DNA from: Siderastrea siderea
Lineage: Eukaryota > Cnidaria > Anthozoa > Scleractinia > Rhizangiidae
Direction of reading: 5' to 3'
NCBI GenBank assembly: GCA_964030785.1
Contig: OZ034970.1
Coordinates: 35,839,943-35,903,942, forward strand
Length of the DNA: 64,000 bases
In this document: positions 1-12,300 of the stretch, one piece after another
Position numbering within the stretch: the stretch's first letter is position 1
Layout of the letters: each line of letters starts with the position of its first letter
Position numbers and translations under genes: made by a program
The notes under the pieces: generated by a model
Seen by the model: only the letters and a program-made list of their open reading frames with translations
Database searches by the model: none
What the model was told of the DNA's origin: nothing

Positions 1-414
1 CTTGGGAGCCGTGCAATAGACCTTTGTCACACGGCGGCCATGTTCAGTCCCCAGAGAATAAATAGCTTTGTTTTTGCATGTCTAAGCTCGCGATCGTTTT
101 TAAGTCTTTCACTGCGAGGCTAGACGTGCAAAATGTTTTGTTTTTATGCTTAATAGTAGCCGCGTGAAAAAGGTCTATGTCAGCATTCTTCTTCAGCAAA
201 TTGGGCCTTCATATTTTGATTTCAAGTCGTTCCAGTGATGTCTAGAAATAACTAAAACTAATAACTAGAAAAGTTGCCACTTTCAGCTGTTCACAAAGCA
301 CGTTCCCTAGGTAGTAATCTGAAAATTTTAATATTTTTTCCGTAGCAGGTCAGTGACCAGTATACACACTCGAAGAAGTATACAGAGAGACGATCAAAAT
401 CAAACTGATTTAAC

Positions 415-579
415 ATGAAAGGATTAGTGGCGGCTCTCGTGGTTTTTGTTATCACAAGTACGTGTCTTCCTAGTGATATCATGTTTGACCATGTGTTTGG
501 AGCACCTAGGAGTAAATTACCCGGAAATCTAAAGATTACTAACTGCTGGGGTCTCCCACGGTTTCCAGAAAAATTGTGA
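415..579 (+). other. Small ORF with secretory-like N-terminus, inside a dispersed repeat
   Basis: A 54-codon frame opens with MKGLVAALVVFVITS, which looks like a short signal peptide, and then becomes an ordinary polar sequence that I do not recognise. The part from about 484 onward is repeated in decayed form at about 8770-8890, where stops interrupt it. The frame may therefore be chance within a dispersed repeat. No splice sites or promoter were identified that tie it to the membrane protein exons downstream. The rest of 1-1067 shows nothing else except a TGAT/TGAC-rich simple stretch at about 974-1060 next to the splice acceptor of the next exon. Confidence 0.2.
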
Positions 580-890
580 ACACACGCAAAGGTCGATTTC
601 CGGCCACAACGCGAAGACCTCCGAAATTTATACCCGTGTCCTTATTGTCTTGGCCTGTGTAGAAGCGAGGCTGGTGTTGACTTTGTTTTGATACAAACCT
701 TCCTGCTTCTCACGTGCAAATCATGATGCTCTACATTTTTATGCTGAAAAGTTTCTGTTCTCCATCATGTACATAGGTAGAACTGAATGTCAGCATGTGA
801 TGACCTTCAGTTCCAGCTTCGCTTTCACTCAATGGCTTGCAAACTCCACCATGGGCTCAGTATTGCGCCACCTGCTAATGTATATCATAT
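484..890 (+). repeat. Dispersed repeat, copy A
   Basis: Blocks in this stretch align with 8770-9390. The first block runs from TTTGACCATGTG through AGTAAATTACCCG to CTCCCACG, and a later block is the phrase containing GCCACCTGCTAA near 868 and near 9361. Spacing differs between copies, so both are old and have gained insertions. I do not recognise the family. Confidence 0.4.
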
Positions 891-1067
891 AAAAGTACCA
901 AAATTTGGAACCTTGAAAAATCTTTGAATATTATTTTAAACAATCCTATTCCTTATGATTAACCCATTTACTAGTTGACTGACTGACTGATTGATTGATT
1001 GACTGAATGATTGATTGATTGATTGACTGTTTGATTGATTGATTGATTAATTTATTTATTTTTGTAG

Positions 1068-1133
1068 TTTCGACTGCCGTTGTGATTGTATCCATCATTT
1101 CCCTTCCTCTTCATTTTGCTATGATAGTCATGG
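1068..1133 (+). CDS. TMEM272-like membrane protein, internal exon
   Basis: A 66-base exon lies between a pyrimidine-rich acceptor ending TTTGTAG and a donor GTAAGTG. It enters in phase 2 and leaves in phase 1, encoding STAVVIVSIISLPLHFAMIVMG, one hydrophobic membrane segment. The phase fits the exon at 4713, which starts by completing a glycine codon. Gene family and order (short hydrophobic exon, then a long terminal exon with a DECPV/IPIYLIV segment) match small TMEM272-type four-helix membrane proteins of unknown function. Upstream exons were not found and may lie outside the window. The intervening intron is about 3.6 kb and contains a decayed duplicate of the last exon. Confidence 0.55.
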
Positions 1134-1676
1134 GTAAGTGCTTTTTTAAGGTTTAATCAGGGGTTCTGTGGTTAATGCCTAACACCGTCGGTCATACAAG
1201 AAATGCTCCTAAAATACAACAACGCATCCGCGACCCCAGAGCCCTTCTGTTTTGCGCATGACATGCGTAGTTAAGGCTCAGAGGTCGAGAATGACGACGA
1301 CGAAGGTGTCAAGGAGATGAATTCTTGAAGGGCGAGCAAATTGGATTTGTTCTTAGCGATTTTTCAGAGAGACAAGATACGAAAGTTATCCCAAAGTTTT
1401 ACATTATATCCATTTCCATCTGCCATCAACACATCTGGCTAAAAGTTTCAGCCACACTGATCTATGGGAAGGGTGTGGGCCACAGTAGTATTTAACGGGG
1501 AGCATTCCATTTAAGGGGTAGCGGTAATACGTCTTGTTGCATCATACTACAGAAACGATTTAAGCCCGGACCGTCTAGGTCACAGTGTGATAAGCTTTAA
1601 GTCAACGATGGTCACACCCAATTCAACGACGGCTTTTCCCCATGACGTGTTTGATTATACTTTGGTTGTTGCTAGA

Positions 1677-2360
1677 TTTAAGGATGAGTGCCCTGTGAAA
1701 AGCATGACTCCATTTACTATATCTTTACAAACCACTGCTCTTGTGGTATCAGATACGCAGAAGGAGAAGATGGTGAAGAAGAGAGACAAATACCGTATTT
1801 TCTCGATTAAACGCCGAGGCGGGAGGGTATTTAATTATATAAAACTAGACCTCGTAGACCCCCGTGGTTATTAAAATGGGGAATTTTTCATCATTTTTAC
1901 AGCTTTAATTTTAGAGCACAACATAAGTAAACAAATTTTAAAAAGTCGCGATTTTTGCTGTACTCGATCAAATTCAAGACAAGGCGGTAGAATTGGTTGC
2001 TCAGTGGCGTGCAGAGTACATTACGTCAACTTCCTTTAGTTCAATTGAACTGAAGTACTGTAGTGGTTCTTGAACCTTTTTTAAAATTGCTATAACTAAT
2101 TTTTGATGAGAATCAGTAACTTAAAGGGTCAGCTTCAAATAAGCGCAGCACCTCAAACAAACGCAGGTACCTCGAATAAACGCGGGCGGCGCTCATTTAA
2201 AATTTCACCGTGGCGTTTAATCGAGATAATACCGTAAACTCACTTCAGGCTGTAGTGCGGCTGTTTCTCTTTGCTGGTTTCATTTGTGGAAGCGTTAGGA
2301 TTTACTATAACTGCGAGCCTAACTACAGCGACCCTGGCAGCTCCGACTACTATGAGTAGA
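1677..2360 (+). pseudogene. Decayed duplicate of the TMEM272-like last exon, split by a MITE
   Basis: At 1677-1790 the sequence reads as a relative of the exon at 4713: FKDECPVKSMTPFTIS here against LKYKDECPVERMIPIYLI there. The homology stops where the MITE begins at 1791 and resumes after it at about 2237 with LFLFAGFICGSVRIYYNCEPNYSDPG, written here in two pieces: LFLFAGFICG and then SVRIYYNCEPNYSDPG, matching LFGFAWFVCG and NVWVYQNYEPNYTDPG of the intact exon. After about 2352 it is replaced by a GAGTA simple repeat. It lies within the intron of the intact gene, so it is a tandem exon duplicate that has since decayed. Confidence 0.6.
1791..2236. mobile_element. MITE, family with TACCGTATTTTCTCGATTAAA ends, copy 1
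   Basis: The left end reads TACCGTATTTTCTCGATTAA and continues ACGCC; the right end GGCGTTTAATCGAGATAATA is its near-perfect complement. The family has a second copy at 7677-8146 with the same ends. The termini suggest a TA target, as in Tc1/mariner-type MITEs (inference). Internal sequence has no coding capacity. It is inserted into the duplicate TMEM272-like exon. Confidence 0.75.
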
Positions 2361-2430
2361 GTAGAGTAGATTAAAAGTAGAGTTGAGTGGAGTGGAGTGG
2401 AGTAGAGTAGAGTAGAGTAAAGGCTTTATT
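2343..2430. repeat. GAGTA/GAGTG pentamer repeat
   Basis: A run of variants of AGTAG/AGTGG pentamers ends in AAAGGCTTTATTTCA. It replaces the 3' part of the duplicated exon. Confidence 0.6.
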
Positions 2431-4712
2431 TCACGAGGGTGACACTTGACAGTAAACAGATTGTCACTAATGAACTTGTGGCCCTCAACTAACAGAATGA
2501 TAATAATAAGAAAAAAATTATAAATTTAGGCAATCAAATACCTAATTACAATTAGTAATTCTAAAGTCTATAGTATTTACAATGATAAAAATATAGCTTA
2601 AAACTGAAAATATTAAAACAAGAGCTACAAGATTAAACAATTAAATAACAATTAAATGTAAAGAAGATCATCGCAATTATGTATAGACATAACTTTTGGG
2701 CAACTACTTTTTCCTAAATCATATTTGCCGGATTTGTGTTATTTATAATTTGCTTTGTAAGGGTTGACACAGGGGGAGGGGGGGGGGGGGCTTTTTCCTG
2801 CGCGCACAAACTGAAGTTCGAGCGAAAGAACGAATGGACAGACATTGAAGGAATGAGTTTACGTGCCACCGAAAGAACGAATAAGCAAAAGAGTGGACGA
2901 ATAGAGGGTAGTCGAACTAAGGACCGAACAAACAAACGATTGATAGAGCGAATGTCAACAACGAAGAAGTTAATAAAACAGTGGGTAAACAAAATGGCCC
3001 CACTGTGGGTGAGTTCTCGTGGTTTTTTCACAGAATGCCCAGGGTGAGGATAGTAATGTATTGTTATTTGGATTTTGGTTTCCTGTTTTTGTATGGAATT
3101 TATTTTCGATTATTTGATCGGTAGATACGTAATGAACTCCATCTATATGACCGAGAAAAATAACACTGGTTTATTTATGTGAAACAGCAGACTATAAGGG
3201 TCAATGGAGCATACATTTCATTCGATTCTACTACACGAATTGACAAATTTAAAGAATCTGCAATTGCAACTCCTTGAAAGATCACATTTTCAGCCATGTA
3301 CCATCGGGTGACGTATAATAACATAATGTAACCAAGGATTGTCTGAATGGAATTCAATAAACTTCTCCGGGTTAAGCCTAAGATATTCAACACCAATAGA
3401 ACGCAATAAAGGATGTAAACTGGGATCACCATACAATTTATGTGCAACAGCTCTAAAAAACAGTTACCGCCAGAACCAACATCAAACTGTCTTAAACCAT
3501 ATTCAGCTAAATGCAGGCGATAAAACCATTCATAATGTTAGGGTAAAAACTCACGCAATAAAAATAACCATATCTGTGACTTTTACTTTTGCGTTGAGCT
3601 CTCTATTAGTTGACTTTTCTTGTGTACGCTTCTCCGAGGACGCTTCTTGATATCAGTGGGGAAAAAGCGCAAAAAAAAAACAGCGAGCCGAGCGTAGACT
3701 GGCGTTCCCCTTTCTTCGTTCGTTCTCGCCCTTTGTTTCTTCGCCTTTTTCGCAATCCTTACTAGAGAGCCTGTTCACAGGTTACTGCCTTGAGAACTCC
3801 AAATTCCATAAACGTTGCTCAGATGTTAAATTGCCACACAACAAACGCCTTTGCATGACAACAAAGTAAAACAATCCTTTCAATGTGTCTCACAAAATAA
3901 GCAACACACACTGTTACAACCCAAAATCCATTTTCACTGACGTCCGCAAGTTCAAACATTGCACCATATATATATAAGGATAAAACCGGGAATCAAAGTT
4001 TAAGAACACAAGTGCAACAATTTATTTTTTGCCTACACTATACCCGCTTGAAATACATTAAAATGGATATTGTTATCATATTTTTTACTTTACTTGTTCA
4101 CCAAACACAAACCAACAGGAGCGCATGAAACTTCACCTTTAACACATACAATCCCTGGATTTCATCGATCAAAATATCACACAATGCGCGCAGCTGTCAC
4201 AATTCAACTCAATTACGAAATATAGATTGCCCTACAACACAACCACAACACAAAAAAAAAACAATTCTAATCACACTAACTTTGCTGTTCACAAGTTTCT
4301 TCGTCAAAGAAAGGTTATAGAATGTTAATTATCCCCGAAAAAAATTAACTATTACTGCATGTGAACTCACTGATGAACTGACACAAGTCAAGTCAATAGA
4401 CTCTAACAGCAGAACCCCATATCCATACATCCCAGTTAAGTTTGCAACCATGAGATAAAAAGGGTAACGAACGGAAGAAGAAACAAACAAATAAAGAACT
4501 AACAAACGAACAAAAAAGAAAAAATCAAAATTAATGAAAGAAATATATAGCATGAGAAGATTTTTTCAACGCAGTATTTCTTCAGGTAGTCGGGATTATT
4601 GAATTTATAACTTTAAAAAAAATAAGAATAACTAGATCAGCTGACATCATATACATGTCTATTACGTCGTTTAGCGTTGCCACTTGCGACTTGTTGGATT
4701 GTCTCTCTTAAG
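2431..4712. other. Intron and repeat DNA without a recognised gene
   Basis: Apart from a G-run at 2773-2790, a GAACGAA-rich patch at about 2815-2950, and the phrase GAGCCTGTTCACAGG at about 3769, I see nothing supportable. Short frames on both strands lack protein-like composition. Confidence 0.4.
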
Positions 4713-5128
4713 GTCTGAAATATAAGGATGAGTGCCCTGTGGAAAGGATGATTCCCATTTACCTGATTGTGGCTGGAGCAGTTGCCCTCTTCAGCTGTTG
4801 CTGCAACAACAGACTCCAAACTGAAAATGGGCCAGATCCACTACTGTCTTTAGCGCAACTCTTTGGCTTTGCTTGGTTCGTCTGTGGGAACGTATGGGTT
4901 TACCAAAACTACGAGCCAAACTACACTGACCCCGGCAGCCCTGGGTACTGTAACAAGTCACTGTACCTGTTTGCTTTCTGGGTTACCACTGGTCAGTACA
5001 TTTTCTATGGGGTGATGATCACTGGTGTGAGCTTGGTGATGATTGGGATGAACAGTCTGTTAGGACACCAGCCGCTCGGACGCGAGTCCGGTAATATCAC
5101 AACTGAGGGGCGACACTCGCCAAGTTAA
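4713..5128 (+). CDS. TMEM272-like membrane protein, terminal exon
   Basis: The exon starts after CTCTCTTAAG and its first two bases complete the glycine codon left open by the exon at 1068-1133; the frame then runs to a stop at 5126-5128. It encodes a conserved DECPVERMIPIYLIVAG segment, a cysteine cluster (SCCCNN), a membrane segment LAQLFGFAWFVCGNVWVYQ, the motif YEPNYTDPG with a following YCNK, and a last pair of hydrophobic segments. The tail is polar. This arrangement is that of TMEM272-like proteins, small tetraspan membrane proteins whose biochemical role is not established. The frame is undamaged, and conservation against the decayed copy at 1677-2360 supports it as the functional one. 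Confidence 0.7.
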
Positions 5129-5803
5129 GTTTAAGCCATCAGTTGAGTTTCAACAGCTAACTGGGACACAGTACAGAGTCATTTCTAATTTAGAGTGCTC
5201 ATCAACATTTTTGGTACTCTGGGTACGTTTTAAGTTTCGATTACTTATGTGTTGTAAATTAAAGAATGTAGAGAGCGACAATTTTGAACAACTTTGCATA
5301 CCATATTTAACAACTGCGAAACCAAAAATTTGCGACAACTTCGAAACGAAACGAAACTTTCTTTTTATTTTCCTGATGCAATCTTCTAACCTGTTAAAGC
5401 CTCGTCAGTCTTGTAAGAAGAGCCTGCGCAAGCGGCCCGTTCAGGTTTTTGGGGTGATAATTGTTTTTGTTTCTTCCTTACAAGTCAATGGTGTTCAATT
5501 TTTTCGTTATTACTACGCACGTATTGACTGAGTGGGAGGGCCAGACATGAAATTCGAGAGCGAAATATTTTCCAGTCTGGATCAACCTACCTTTACTCAA
5601 TAAGTCAACAGTTATTTATTTTACCATCCATACCACCATTTTTATGCTTTTATATATTATTGACAAATGTCGAAACGATACTTGTAAATGTTTAATGAAT
5701 ATTTAAGTGTGCAAGTGCTAATTGAAGGGATGGCGTGTGCAGGGTCGGACACTATTTTTTTTTAGACCGGCTCGCATCCATCTTTCCGGCCCCAGCCTAG
5801 TCC

Positions 5804-5865
5804 CTAGGCGTTCTCGGCTCGGTCAAACCTGGACCGTGAGCCGTTACGTCAACGAGAACGCCTAG
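5804..5865. repeat. Short inverted repeat, CTAGGCGTTCTC family, copy 1
   Basis: CTAGGCGTTCTCGG at the left is mirrored by GAGAACGCCTAG at the right, with about 35 bases between, and is preceded by AGCCTAGTCC. A related copy lies at 22933-23010 with the same preceding phrase and the same arms, so this is a small hairpin element family. Confidence 0.55.
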
Positions 5866-7676
5866 CAAATATCGCCAACACTGAAATATTTAAAAGATCG
5901 TGTTATCATGACATCGCACTCGGACTCCCACATATCCAGAAATCGCAGACATTTGAGACCACGGTCAACAAATCCTGCGTTAAATTGACCATCGAAGCGA
6001 ACGCAACAACAACAAAGAAATGTATGGAGATTGAAAAATTTGGAGAAATGCCTCTTGATCAATTTATTAAAGTAAAAATGTGCAACCGGTTCATGGTAAA
6101 CTGGTGTATCAAGAAAGACATAGTACAAAAAATGTAAAGGTGGATACTTCGAATTTTATGTTTACTTTTTACGGTTTTCTGTGAGCAGTTTAGCGGCCAA
6201 AAAAATAAGGCATGGAGGGGGATTTCATCGAAAACTGGAAACTCATAGTTTATAAACAGCGACTCCGGGCAAACTTAATGGGATCGAAAAAATGTGCAAG
6301 TGGATTCACTAAAACTATACATGGAACAAACTAACCTTACGATTTTTAGCTCCATCCTATTGATTCTGATGTTTACTTTTTGCGTTGAAAACCACGAAAA
6401 AATAGCATTCGGCCAGACATTTGAAAGTCCACGCTAAAGTTCAAAGATCCGCTGTCTTCGAACTGCGATATTTCGGCCGAACATGCTCAAATACGCTACA
6501 AAAACCATCCTTCGAAAGCTAAATTTCAGTACATTCGAATGTTAAGCGATTTAGTTTGGTCAGTGGTTTTTATATGGGCCAAAACATCGTTTTGTATAGC
6601 GACTTATTGCATCGTGCACCATCGTGAAATAGGAGCCCAAACTATACCGATTCGATCAGCGGTATGCATCATTTAAAAGAGCTGTCTATGTAGGACGCCC
6701 GAAAAGGTGCTGGCTCTAATGCCCGCGATTTCTGGACATGCTCCGATTCTACCCTAAGTTTCGCGCGTTCAAAGAGCGAAAAATGCTTCAAACCTGCGGA
6801 AAGCCCTATGGAAACGCTTGCTACGCAGGCTAAGTTTACCTGGGTGTATAGCTTAATCGCGATCTCAGAAATCACGTTTGGAACTATTGATTTCAACTGC
6901 AACGTTTTTATGAGATACGTATTTAAGTTATCAGGCTGTTACCGTATATTTAACACACATATAAAGAGAAGGAGATCAAAATATAATTATTTTCACACAT
7001 GGAATGCTGCAAGAACTTTCTCTTCGTTTTTCATATCCCAAACAAGTTCATACTGTAAGTGTTCACTTATCCCTTTAACTTCCAATCGTTTCAAAAATGA
7101 TGAACACAATATTGACAATATTTAAACAAACCAATTTTTTTAACTCTCAAAACAAATTAGAAAAAACTACTACCACAGGAAAGTGCTGTCCGCTGTTTTC
7201 TTTTCAACGTTCACGCTAATGAACCAGTCTTCACTGAATTGTTAGAACCTGTGACGCGTCACCTAATACATGAATTAACAATACGTCAATAAAGTACTGC
7301 CCAGTATACGTTTGAATTTAACGTTCACAATTTTAAAAACAGTTCGTCCATAGAAGTGGATGTGTCATGTTACAATCATATTTCATCAAAAGAAGAATGA
7401 CGAGTAACGTTTCTTACAGAACACATCAATAGGACAAAGACAAGGAATAAAACCACCACCATTTTAGGTTCAAGTCTGTCGCGCTAACCACTTCAACGCC
7501 AAGTTACCAAAACACGTAGACTTTCCAATACTTCCCACCCAAGCACATTAAAGGAAAGGGGAAAATATTGAACTTCCTTGGTTATCACTTAACCTCAAAA
7601 AAGTGCAATACAGCCCTTTACACAATACTGTAAACAGGAAGATATAACTAACGTTTTTACCCGTGCTGCATTAGTA
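5866..7676. other. No recognised gene
   Basis: Short frames exist on both strands (for example 5862-6128 minus and 6808-7125 plus) but none has recognisable motifs, splice consensus or low-complexity-free protein composition. I see nothing supportable here. Confidence 0.4.
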
Positions 7677-8146
7677 TACCGTATTTTCTCGATTAAAATA
7701 CGGCGTTTATTCGAACCCGGCGTTTATCTATTAAGTGCATTTTCAACCATTTATTTTTATCATCAGTACTGGAGGTTTGTTGAATTAAGATCCAAAAACG
7801 TTAAAAAATGTGAAACGATGTCACCAACTTTGTCTTGTCTGAATGAATCAGGTAAGTCGTTCAACAAAAAACATCACTGACAAGAACAATTATTAAAGTA
7901 TGTCGCAACTGCTCGTACTGTGCAAGCACATTAGAATAAGGCAGTAAATTCAAATAAAATAGTAGAAAGAGAACTCGAATGCAGTTATGATACATAATCC
8001 TGATTAAATATACCCATCTCGAATAAAAGCCGGGACCTCAAATAAACGCCGGGACCCCGAATAAACGCCGGGACGTTTATTTTAAACTCGGCCCCGTAGA
8101 CCCGGCGTTTATTCGGGGTCCGGCGTTTAATCGAGAAAATACGGTA
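7677..8146. mobile_element. MITE, family with TACCGTATTTTCTCGATTAAA ends, copy 2
   Basis: The left end TACCGTATTTTCTCGATTAA and right end TTAATCGAGAAAATACGGTA are perfect complements. Next to each end sit repeats of CGGCGTTTATTCG and GGGACCTCAAATAAACGCC, making the element nearly palindromic in its outer 100 bases. Same family as 1791-2236. Confidence 0.8.
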
Positions 8147-8769
8147 ATCAACTATGAAGCCACTTATGCAGTTAGTCAGCCATGCAGCCTTTCTCAAGCA
8201 ATTAGTCAGTCAAGCAGTCAGTCAGCTGTTAGCAACTTTGCTACTTAGGAGAAGACAGAAAGAAAACCAGAAACCATGGCTAATCAATGCTTTGTGTGCC
8301 TCTTGGATCACATAAATAAAACGTGACATTCTGTTAGATCTGTCAAGATAATTGCTTGATTGTATTCAAGTGAACGTGCCGTAAAATCTCTCTCTTTACT
8401 ATTTCCAGCAAACAGACCAGCATTAACCGTTGCACTAACAAGGCTTCTGAATCATGACTAATTAAATTAACTGGAACCCGTACAAAACCCAAACAATTTC
8501 GCAAAAAAAAAAGCACCGAACGCTTTGACAAAGATGGGGATGTATAGGTCCGTTCTGCGTCCGGCGCAAGAACGATTTAGTGAAGACGATATGCAAGAAA
8601 GAATCAAAATGTAAATTGATTGCGTTTTCAAACAGAAGTGCATCAGCTCGGGCAGGGAAAAACGGTACGAAAACGCCTGTACGGAGACAACTATTTGGCT
8701 ACTTTTTCGGTCAAAAGAAAATGTATGTGTGGACAGAGTTCTTTACTTTAAAGTTCTTTACTTTAAAGT

Positions 8770-9390
8770 GATTCATATTTGACCATGTGATTGAATCACC
8801 TCAGTGTAAATTACCCGAAAATTAAAGATTTACAACTGCCTGGATCTCCCACGCTCTTCCTGAAATTTGTAACACCACGCAAAGATTTCCTGGAGTTCTT
8901 CGAACTCGTTTTTTTTTGTTTGTTTGTTTGTTTGTTTGTTTTTGCAAAGGGCTGCAAATATTTCAGAAAGTCCGCTGGAAGCCAATCGATGGTCCTCAAA
9001 TTTCCTAAGGCTGAAAGGACCAGGCGGGATCGATCGGATTGAATTTGTGAAATTGAAATCTTTCAATATAGGACCTACAATCAAGCAAATTCTTAACAAT
9101 AAAATCCAGTTGATCCCCATATATTCAAGACGAACAGACAATTTCCTATGGCAAAATAGAGCGGTGTCCTCTCAGCTGGTGCTACCTATGCCAAACAGCC
9201 TGAGGCTTCTGTTGCAGAGGTCCCTGGAACGCAAGCGTAGTCTTCTGACTTGACACGTCCCGACTGCGAATTCTCTATACAGTTACTATATCTTTTGGAA
9301 TAGGGCCTATGCGTCTGGTCACTCAGGATTCCAAGAAAATTCCCCTTTAATGGGCTATTGTGCCACCTGCTAACGTACTTCGTTATTTTA
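8770..9390 (+). repeat. Dispersed repeat, copy B
   Basis: This is the second copy of the repeat at 484-890, including the blocks around TTTGACCATGTGATTGAATC and GCCACCTGCTAACGTA. A (TTTG)n run sits at 8911-8942. Confidence 0.4.
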
Positions 9391-12300
9391 AAATTAATCC
9401 ACAAAGGGAAGTCGCCAAACAATATGGATTTCAAAAGTGTAAAAGATAATGTATTGTAAGGAAAACAGTGTCTTTACCTTAAAAAAAATATGTAAATTGA
9501 CCCGTCCCATCCTTCTGGAATTTCCAGTAGCCTCTGTGGCAAGGGCATTTCACAACTAAAGATTAGATGAGGTTTTCCTTACTTAACCTTGTCATGTCTT
9601 GGAGTCACCACCGGATTGCCAATGGAACTACCAGGAACAACCTGAACATGCACGAAATAGTTTGCTGATGCCTAACAAAAAGGCTACAATGCTAAGCATG
9701 GCAGAAATTCCAGAGGCATGGGGTTCACAGGGTCTAGAGATACTTCTAAAAATCCCACATTACCTGTTAGTATTTTGGTCCACAAAGTATGTGACATTAA
9801 GCCTATTTAGCCCAGGGAGGGGGGTGCACATTGTGCCCGAACGAATTATAACTTTTAAACGGCTGGACGAATAATCACCAAATCTCGTGACTTTACCTGA
9901 ATTTATCAGATAAAATATTCCTATGTCAATAACGTGTCTATAATGATTGACGTTTCCATAGCAACCGTCTACTCAGGAGGTGTTTTGACTATTTTTCTCT
10001 TTTTTCAGTCTTTTTTCAGTTTTTCCCCTTCGTTTGAAAAAAAGAAGCTAATTGTTTACTTTTTTGTGCTTGTTTTGATTAAGTATGCTTCTTAGAACAA
10101 ATTCATATATTTCTCGATGACGTCATTGTCAACTGTATGACTGCATACTAGGGATTCAAGATGGCGGCTCAAAATTCAAAATGGCTGCTTTGTGACGTAA
10201 TTGTCACGTTATGAAACGTCATAATCGACACATCATAAACCCAATCTGTTAAGCTAATGGCGTGCTATAAACTTGAACGTGAATACTTTTCGAGATTTAT
10301 AGAAACTCAAAAACTCAGAAACTCAACAAAAAGGCCAGACGAAATAGGGTTAACTATAGTCCGGCAGATAAGTGTCAAATCAGTGGTGAGTACTGCGCTT
10401 TATGATAAAAGCATCAAACTTGGCACGTTAATACTAGACATCATGGGGAACATGCAATCGGGATATGCTCTGTGTCAGCCAGGAGAGGGTGGTAAAAGTA
10501 GTGGGGGTAATTATTCAAAATGGCCGCCGCCAGGGATACTTCTTTGGTGTGGAAACATACAGCATAATTGCTTAAAACAAAGTCTGATCATAACGATCTA
10601 CTGAAATACGTTAAAACATTGAAATAATGCTATCAAAAGTGGCATTAGGTTTCTGAGAAAGGAAAATTGAAAAGATAATCTGAGGTCATAATTATGCAAA
10701 TTAGAAATTTTAATTAATTCACATTTGATGATTGCATAGTGGTAGCTTATTTTTTCACTACTATTGTCTCAAGCTTTACACGAGACGACTATAAATTATG
10801 TTTTCTAATTGGTAAAAGAATGCACATCACTGCATTATTTTTGCTGGGGGCTAATAACTGGCCAGAAATGAAAAAAATCGTCTTGAGTTAGGTCTTGAGT
10901 TATGGAGTTATTTTTCCTGGGGCTGATAAATGGCCAGAAATGAAAAAAAAAACAGTCGTCTTGAATTAGGTCTTGACTTATGCAGGTAAAAAATGGAAAT
11001 GCTACTGATTGTCCTTTTTTTTAATTTAATTATTTATTGTTTATCCACTATACCAACCACAAGGGTAACTAAAGAGCCATAGATACCTATTGCAAATAAC
11101 TCCACTGTGTGAAGAGGATGTGGTTGATACCCGGGTGGCCATCGTGGGTGTTACCTGCATGCACAACTCACTTGTATTGCTAAAAGCATGTGGAAATATA
11201 CACATTTTGTATTCACGAATTCGATTCCGGTACTTGTATAAGAAAACACACTGCAACCGGATATGCAGATTCATTTCTGAAAGCATTAAATGCCAAGGAA
11301 ACCTCCCATACACACCAGGTTAGCACTCGTACTTTATGTAATAGTTCTATGCATCGCATCTAAGGTACAAAGTTCTCTCAGCGCGAGACCGAGCTGCGCT
11401 GAGTTGTGCAAATACTAAGGGCGCACCAGAACGATTGCAATAACATTTCTGGCAGACGGAAGGAGTTTGACGTCCTCGCCTGGGATAGCTAGAGCAACCC
11501 ATCGTTAAAGGACACTTCTGTTGGAAGACTTAAGAAGTAAAAAATGATATTTTATATCCTAGAATTGCAACGAGGCTCGTGTCCTTGGTTTGCACCTAGA
11601 TGAGATAATAATGCTTAAAGTTGACAAACTATCGAGCGAGTTGTACTCTTAACGGATTGTGCTACTTCATACCGCAGACGGTGACTGGTTCCAGACGGTG
11701 CTTGAAGTCGATATCGGCTAACAAACTGGAATGCGGACGGGATGTTTACTCGGTACTTTATGTAACTCGCGTAGTTCAGTGTGTCAAACAATAACAGGTG
11801 CATTGCACGCACCATGTACTAGATGCGGCACCATGCCGTGTTTTACGGAAAGAAGAAGGTGCATAGCTAGATCGCTATAGAGTATGCTCATTGATGCTAC
11901 ATGTATGCCAGCATTGCATATGCTTGTACAGACAATGCGCCCAATTTACAGCAGCGCAAGCAGACTTAAAGAATTAGAGCTCATCGTAACCTGAAATCAT
12001 GCCCTCCCTCCCTACTACTACTGCGGGGGAAGGAGGGCATGATACATTTGCTTGTCGAAACTCATGTAAAAAAGCCAGATTCTGGTTTTTTGTCTGATTG
12101 GTCGAGAAACAATACCTATGAATCGATGTGTTCTGATTGGCCCTTTAACAATAACGCTGTCAACGGACGTAAATTGTCGACGTGACTCGCTCACAATTTC
12201 GATGCGACCGCCATCGCTAAGGAACAACCAAGGAACAAGTCTAGATCTGCCGAAGTAAAATGTGTTGCTCTAATAAATTCTCGTCGTTCTAGGAGAATTG

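Noticed and set aside
12160..12260. CCAAT words as a definite promoter
   Set aside because: Two GATTGG words alone are weak evidence, and no start codon in a usable frame follows.
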